Assembly (NCBI GenBank): GCA_036674765.1
Contig: JARVKI010000015.1
Location: 372,001-436,000, forward strand
Direction: 5' to 3'
From: Seiridium cupressi
Lineage: Eukaryota > Ascomycota > Sordariomycetes > Amphisphaeriales > Sporocadaceae
DNA length: 64,000 bases
Positions 60,201 to 64,000 of this stretch are shown piece after piece. The position numbers and the translations under genes are program-made. The notes beneath the pieces were generated by a model. It was not told the origin of the DNA. It worked only from the letters and a program-made list of their open reading frames with translations, and ran no database searches. Each line of letters starts with the position of its first letter. Position 1 is the stretch's first letter.

Positions 60201-61068
60201 CAGCTGGTTCAATATGGGCATGGCCGATCGCCATGGAGATCGATTTGCCGACTATGGCACTTACAGCCAATGGCTTCAGGCATGTCCCAAATTCTGGAAG
60301 AAGGTCAACACACTTGTGGGTCTGTTTTATACAACCGAAGGAGATGTGGAAGGAGACGGACAAGAGGAGATGCCATCTGATTCAGCTTTACGTCACCCCT
60401 GGATTGCACTCTTGAGACCAGTCGACCCTCATCTCAACCCCATGCCGTATTCTGCAGTGGAACTGTTGATCTGGGACTGTGCAGCTCAGACTCGATGGCC
60501 GGCTGATCCTAGCCGAGAGGACTTGTTGCCCATGCAACGAGCCTTGATAGATTACGTCCAGAAGGAGTTGCCCGTCAAGTATCATGAGTATCACCTCGAA
60601 CGTGTGTTTGTTGGTGGCTGGAACATTGACGTGGAAGCGGACCCATCATACCCGATAGATATCACCTGCAAAACTTTCGAGGCGATCGTTGATGGCGTTG
60701 ATGGACGGGGAAGTTTCGTACCACTTTGGGAGGAGGCAATGTACAAAGCAGGCTGGAAACTCCTCAGAAAGACACCCCTCCAATTCGCACAGTTTCCCAA
60801 AATTTCGGCAGATGACGAGGAACCCGAGAGACTCATCTTCCATGCTCCAAGAGGTGAACGTCTTCCGAGCAGGGGATCTTCCTGCACGAATGATCTCTAT
60901 GATGCGGCATTCAGGGCGCGCAAGAAGGATCCCAGATGCACAGCCTTTCTCTACCAATACAGACCAACATTGAAGTGGTACCAGGAATTGAAGAAAGAGG
61001 CACGCTCGTACAAGCACATGGATGTTGACAGTTGGGACAAGGTTTTCAAGGATTCCCATGTAGAATAA
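57286..61068 (+). CDS. Chromodomain protein, 1260 aa, intronless
   Basis: Likely chromatin reader. It starts MATPTEHWPSLFVSGNEECD. An acidic head leads into a chromodomain at about residues 41-98: EFVVEAILAERP, then QYLVLWENYPLHRGTWEGID. The methyl-lysine cage positions are filled by Phe42, Trp68 and Tyr71. Residues 100-400 are basic and disordered, with several KKR and KRQR clusters. Two larger folded regions follow: about 440-800 (including DIQDSQAKLASGKLTSTVPE and SVFHTLSLWLRACRPDCHIF), shaped like a helicase-type alpha/beta fold without Walker motifs, and about 930-1260 (STFWMFFKAISWFNMGMADR, LIWDCAAQTRWPADPSRED). I do not recognise the C-terminal domain. The position 1.6 kb upstream of HDA1 on the same strand is notable because chromodomain proteins partner HDA1 in fungal heterochromatin complexes. 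Confidence 0.85.
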   Translation: MATPTEHWPSLFVSGNEECDVDDDSISLTSTLDSEHDSDEEFVVEAILAERPHENPTRKGENQYLVLWENYPLHRGTWEGIDNLSDELYQQWYEQRDREIREKRVPFDVRQYEKALVEEDKRKAARHALRNAKRQRLHLPMTEPLPADATDMQFAPTTKVESESDDEAMATDSDCRISNITTQVASPEVASPELYPNLERAPLHEEILPQKRHSSSNQARPNGRQATARKPSEDESSTARGATASVKPPTVAPSASLANKFGKRLKATRSIVPKPLLQKQSTVAGTSVVRSTTSVRKIRKPRTNLKDAMMDPTKAPKFMNNMHRVNQLRKKGRELNDAAPTDPSAIPAGYFITTDPPQRKLGNGSDNQTTAQLPSAIAPLTGPKKARSGKTVRFMEDSTFIPSATHDLPEARAGASVKKVPFQSYQQRATSQTIAKTVSFGSAVSRSLRVEFYNIPRSSSSDWLQHFLSEEAVCFQSVCSSADFLSGNTLYDIQDSQAKLASGKLTSTVPEAQAALETVGSNLQGGASALYAAYPSYSILAFPPQCPAWEPLSSSLEGAWMDTLRYLVFKPRYSLQLEHYPALSSVETSVVTNSVHLRMQLLERLAEFDYNILLAPSAGEKHVFFLLFYPSETSVFHTLSLWLRACRPDCHIFHSQEPGAWNAYQEGTKSGAVILHESVEKNIRNIPRLWDMLKHGAHTFWSFSSSDHEAALRSLDGDNQLISGLPTQLKLTQLFPAGRAFLITPSFVLSQPGKFCLFLEWFKKRAVIAPCVLVVCADFSKHLFDLAMEKVRECHNFRKKNSNDLLLKNLASSQGLSQKDHEYRVRAWQLISDLSDPSHCGFKSHEEPPEDIRKIVWADDLIAPDDEQSLVNWYGAWSMTRLDTYRKFYVLGSNADGIEQASRMVPVPNYLAGVANDPDKVAREELLATTPALNAFQSNMFGGDRAVDFVPWFNKFNHLKGTSTFWMFFKAISWFNMGMADRHGDRFADYGTYSQWLQACPKFWKKVNTLVGLFYTTEGDVEGDGQEEMPSDSALRHPWIALLRPVDPHLNPMPYSAVELLIWDCAAQTRWPADPSREDLLPMQRALIDYVQKELPVKYHEYHLERVFVGGWNIDVEADPSYPIDITCKTFEAIVDGVDGRGSFVPLWEEAMYKAGWKLLRKTPLQFAQFPKISADDEEPERLIFHAPRGERLPSRGSSCTNDLYDAAFRARKKDPRCTAFLYQYRPTLKWYQELKKEARSYKHMDVDSWDKVFKDSHVE

Positions 61069-62690
61069 AGCAGACCGAGCTCCATGGACAGACCTGGAAT
61101 GTTGTACAATACACTGAAACTGCGTGTCATTTAGATTTTAGCCGTAAAAACCACATTGATTACGACATCATACTCTCCAGCTTGTCCTAGATTGTTCCCA
61201 ACATGGATACATTGCACTTTCTACGAGCACATGAAAATAGTAGCTGAGTCGAGTCAAGTTGTGCCAGGTCTACCCAACGAGTGGATTCACAGAACTGTTG
61301 TGTTATTGTTTGCACAAGGATGCATTTCGCCGTAGGGAATCTGATGACCTGGTGGATGAAAGAAGACAGTCTCTTTATCGTATATAATTTTATTTGTGCT
61401 CCCCAAATGCCTTTGCTAGAGTGCATCCGCCCTCGATCCGGTGGGGCGGTTAATTGAAAGACCTGCCCATCTTTGTCGTTCTGCAACTGTGGTGTAATTA
61501 AATTGCTAGTGCTCAGGGCAACTGTGTCTCTATGCTTTATTGGAAAATAGTTGTCGTACCGCGAACTGTTAGGTTAAATGAACATAACAGAGAGGCTGGA
61601 CTGGACTGCTTCTGGACCTGTTTGGTGGAGTGGCTTGTGCTTGACAGTGGCGGCTGCTCGGTCGCCAATCAGCCGTGCTCTCCTTCCAAGTCTAGCGCGA
61701 CAGTGCTGCATTTCTGAATCTACAATCCCTCAAAGCACCACAGCGCCCATAACGACGCAGAACCCTGCGCGCCGAAGACTAACGTTCCGCGCCATTCTAA
61801 AGATTTGTTCTGCTCTCAACAAGTCGGATTTCATCGCTTCAACCCTGCTGGTGTTCCAACGAGGGTCTACGCTCACAGGGCCACGCTCCACGTGCTTCCA
61901 TCTCACAACACACCATCAGTAATAAGTGTAAGTCATCCCTTTCCTTTACGCAGGCATTCGGCTATGTGGATGGCATCAACCAAACATTTCATTCTTTTCA
62001 CAAGGCCTCTGCTTCACATACCCTTTCGCTCGCCTCCTTTGTGCATATTATTCAATACCGACTGGTGATTCCATAACGGTATTGAACTTGTTGGACCAGT
62101 CAAACGATACCACAGGCTGTTGTCGGAAGCTTACGTGAGTTTTTAATACAACTCATGTATTTCACAAATTTCTGCCTAGTGTTGAGCCAGCAATTGATGG
62201 CAGGCCATGCCTTCCGTTCTTGCAATGCCTGCCGTTACTTTGCTTCAAACGTACAATGTAGGGGCATTGTATATGTTACCGCTTGACGACGGACCTAGTA
62301 CGCCTTAGCTGAACCCCAGATTTAAGATAGCATCCAAGGGAATTTCAATTATCGGGGCGATAGGGCAAATTTCCCTTCTTCTGAAACAGTTTCTGTTACT
62401 CTACTCTGTCGACATTTTACTGACGCACAACACAGATCTTCAAACGTTGGGTGCTTAGCTTGCGTTTGGGAAGGAGCATGTTTGCGTACCAAATCCAGCA
62501 CGTGGAGCGGCCTTTCAGAAAAGGAAGTTGTTGCCAGAATCTGCTGTGACCGTGGAGTAGGACCACTCTTATTGTCCACCGACAGACAGCACAGCCAACG
62601 TTTGGCCAGTCCTTGCACGGCTTCAACACCTACGGTTTTAGTACTAGGTCATCCAGCATTCACCCAAAGAAATCTATACCTGTTGGCACT
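61069..62690. other. Intergenic region and probable HDA1 leader
   Basis: 1.6 kb with no supported gene. A GTAAGT donor near 61928 and several acceptors downstream suggest a spliced 5' UTR for HDA1. The plus-strand frame at 61578-61922 has no family features. Confidence 0.45.
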
Positions 62691-64000
62691 ATGACTGAGG
62701 ACGAAGCTGACCACTTTGATGGCGAGGATCACGCCATGGCTGACGCACCTGATGGCTCAGCCGAGCCCACGATTGGGAACACTCTACAGTATCCTGGCGA
62801 AGAGGATCTCATTATCGATGAATACGACTCCGCAGGTGAAAACGAGGAGTTCCTAAAATCGCTGGCGAGTCAAAAGAAGCTACCCACAGGATGTTGCTAC
62901 GATGACCGGATGAAGCTGCATGCAAACGCAGACTTCGGTCCTACGCCCCATCACCCAGAAGACCCAAGGAGAATCGAGGAGATCATGAAGATTTTCAAAA
63001 AAGCAGGTCTCGTTTTCGCAGGGTCTGATACCGAGCTGGTCGATATTCTAAAGGACTTTCCGACCAAGTACATGTGGAGAATTCCGGCCCGCGAAGCTAC
63101 GCAGGAAGAAATACTCACCGCTCATACCCCATCCCATTTTGATTATGTCTCTAGTTTCGTTGACATGGACACGGAGCAGCTCCGCACTCTGAGTCATGAG
63201 CTGGACCAGGGTCGAGCATCGCTCTATGTGGGTGCCTTGTCTTACGAGGCTGCTCTGCTGGCAGCTGGAGGCGCGATTGAGACTTGCAAGAATGTCGTCG
63301 AAGGTCGGATCAGGAATGGCTTTGCTGTTATCCGGCCCCCAGGTCACCATGCAGAGTTTGATACGCCCATGGGATTCTGCTTTTTCAATAATGTACCCGT
63401 CGCAGCCAAAGTTTGTCAAAGAGAATACCCAGAGACATGTCGCAAAGTCCTCATCCTCGACTGGGATGTGCACCATGGAAACGGCATCCAAAACATGTTC
63501 TATGATGACCCTAACGTTCTGTACATCTCTTTACACGTTTACGACAATGGCACTTTCTACCCAGGCAAGCCAGACAACCCCTTCACACCAGACGGCGGTA
63601 TCGACGTGGTCGGCGAAGGCATTGGTAAGGGCAAAAACGTCAACATTGGCTGGGAAAACCAAGGAATGGGTGATGGCGAGTACCTGGCTGCGTTCCAAAA
63701 GATCGTCATGCCAATTGCCCAAGAGTTCGATCCGGACCTTGTGATTATATCTGCCGGCTTTGATGCCGCAAATGGCGACGAGCTTGGCGGCTGTTTCGTG
63801 ACTCCCGGTTGCTACGCTCACATGACGCACATGCTCATGTCGCTGGCGGGCGGGAAGGTTGCAGTATGTCTTGAGGGTGGCTATAACCTCAAAGCAATCT
63901 CACAATCAGCCTTGGCGGTGGCACGAACGCTAATGGGTGAGCCGCCCCCAAAGATGAAGATGCCTCGTATCGACAAAGGCGCAGCAAATGTGTTGGCCAA
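62691..64000 (+). CDS. HDA1: Class II histone deacetylase HDA1/HdaA, 3' end beyond the window
   Basis: Zn-dependent lysine deacetylase of nuclear histones. Open from the ATG at 62691 to the right edge (436 codons) without an intron. An acidic head (1-65, DEADHFDGEDHAMADAPDG) precedes the catalytic domain, beginning GCCYDDRMKLHANADFGPTP. Active-site residues are all present: His219-His220 (RPPGHHAE), charge-relay Asp257, zinc ligands Asp259 and His261 (DWDVHHGNG) and Asp358 (SAGFDAANGDE), and catalytic Tyr398 (LEGGYN). A Tyr rather than His at the last site fits an active Hda1-type enzyme. The short insert after SLHVYDNGTFYPG differs from the class I loop. The C-terminal Arb2-like domain expected in Hda1 would lie past the edge. 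The upstream chromodomain gene is a candidate partner. Confidence 0.95.
   Translation, partial: MTEDEADHFDGEDHAMADAPDGSAEPTIGNTLQYPGEEDLIIDEYDSAGENEEFLKSLASQKKLPTGCCYDDRMKLHANADFGPTPHHPEDPRRIEEIMKIFKKAGLVFAGSDTELVDILKDFPTKYMWRIPAREATQEEILTAHTPSHFDYVSSFVDMDTEQLRTLSHELDQGRASLYVGALSYEAALLAAGGAIETCKNVVEGRIRNGFAVIRPPGHHAEFDTPMGFCFFNNVPVAAKVCQREYPETCRKVLILDWDVHHGNGIQNMFYDDPNVLYISLHVYDNGTFYPGKPDNPFTPDGGIDVVGEGIGKGKNVNIGWENQGMGDGEYLAAFQKIVMPIAQEFDPDLVIISAGFDAANGDELGGCFVTPGCYAHMTHMLMSLAGGKVAVCLEGGYNLKAISQSALAVARTLMGEPPPKMKMPRIDKGAANVLA

Overview
The window is nuclear DNA of a filamentous ascomycete (Pezizomycotina). Genes are spread over both strands with no operons. Many are cut by short 47-200 nt introns with GT..AG ends and CTRAC-like branch sites, and the protein set is typical of the group: Mus7/MMS22, cyclin C SSN8, an EF-hand mitochondrial carrier, a Brix protein, a Gag1-like clamp protein, HDA1 and a phenol-hydroxylase-type flavoprotein. 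I cannot place the genus from sequence alone. All exon joins were read by eye and kept only where reading phase, splice ends and family continuity agreed.

Region by region. 1-15 kb holds mitochondrial and genome-maintenance genes: the 3' part of a mitochondrial ClpX (MCX1), COX5 (minus), the adenine DNA glycosylase MYH1, an unlisted 65-aa single-pass membrane protein (minus) and a six-exon MMS22/Mus7 gene. 15-20.4 kb holds three proteins of unknown role: a glycine-zipper protein and two minus-strand genes of 465 and 498 aa. 21.9-24 kb is a four-exon FAD monooxygenase standing alone between long non-coding flanks. 26.8-34.6 kb holds a Ulp1-type SUMO protease, an eight-exon SAL1-type Ca2+-regulated ATP-Mg/Pi carrier (minus) and, divergent from it, Mediator cyclin C (SSN8). 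34.6-44.2 kb is gene-poor: only one compact conserved fungal gene at 39.6 kb, plus a cysteine-rich minus-strand open segment at 42.9-43.4 kb without a start codon. 44.3-52 kb carries a low-complexity protein with an unrecognised domain, a Gag1-like clamp protein (minus) and an F-box-like protein (minus). 52.9-64 kb holds BRX1, a Rab11/Ypt3 GTPase with a 13-nt micro-exon (minus), a 1260-aa intronless chromodomain protein and the start of a class II histone deacetylase HDA1 that runs off the right edge.

Functional links: MYH1 and MMS22 lie within 10 kb and both protect replicating DNA. The chromodomain protein and HDA1 are adjacent on the same strand, recalling the chromodomain/HDAC pairing of fungal heterochromatin complexes. 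MCX1, COX5, the 65-aa protein and the SAL1 carrier are known or likely mitochondrial. No tRNA, rRNA, CRISPR array or intact transposon was seen. I did not find a convincing new multi-gene system; the best leads are the chromodomain/HDA1 pair, the cysteine-rich orphan exon, the 65-aa membrane protein and the 9.7 kb gene-poor stretch.
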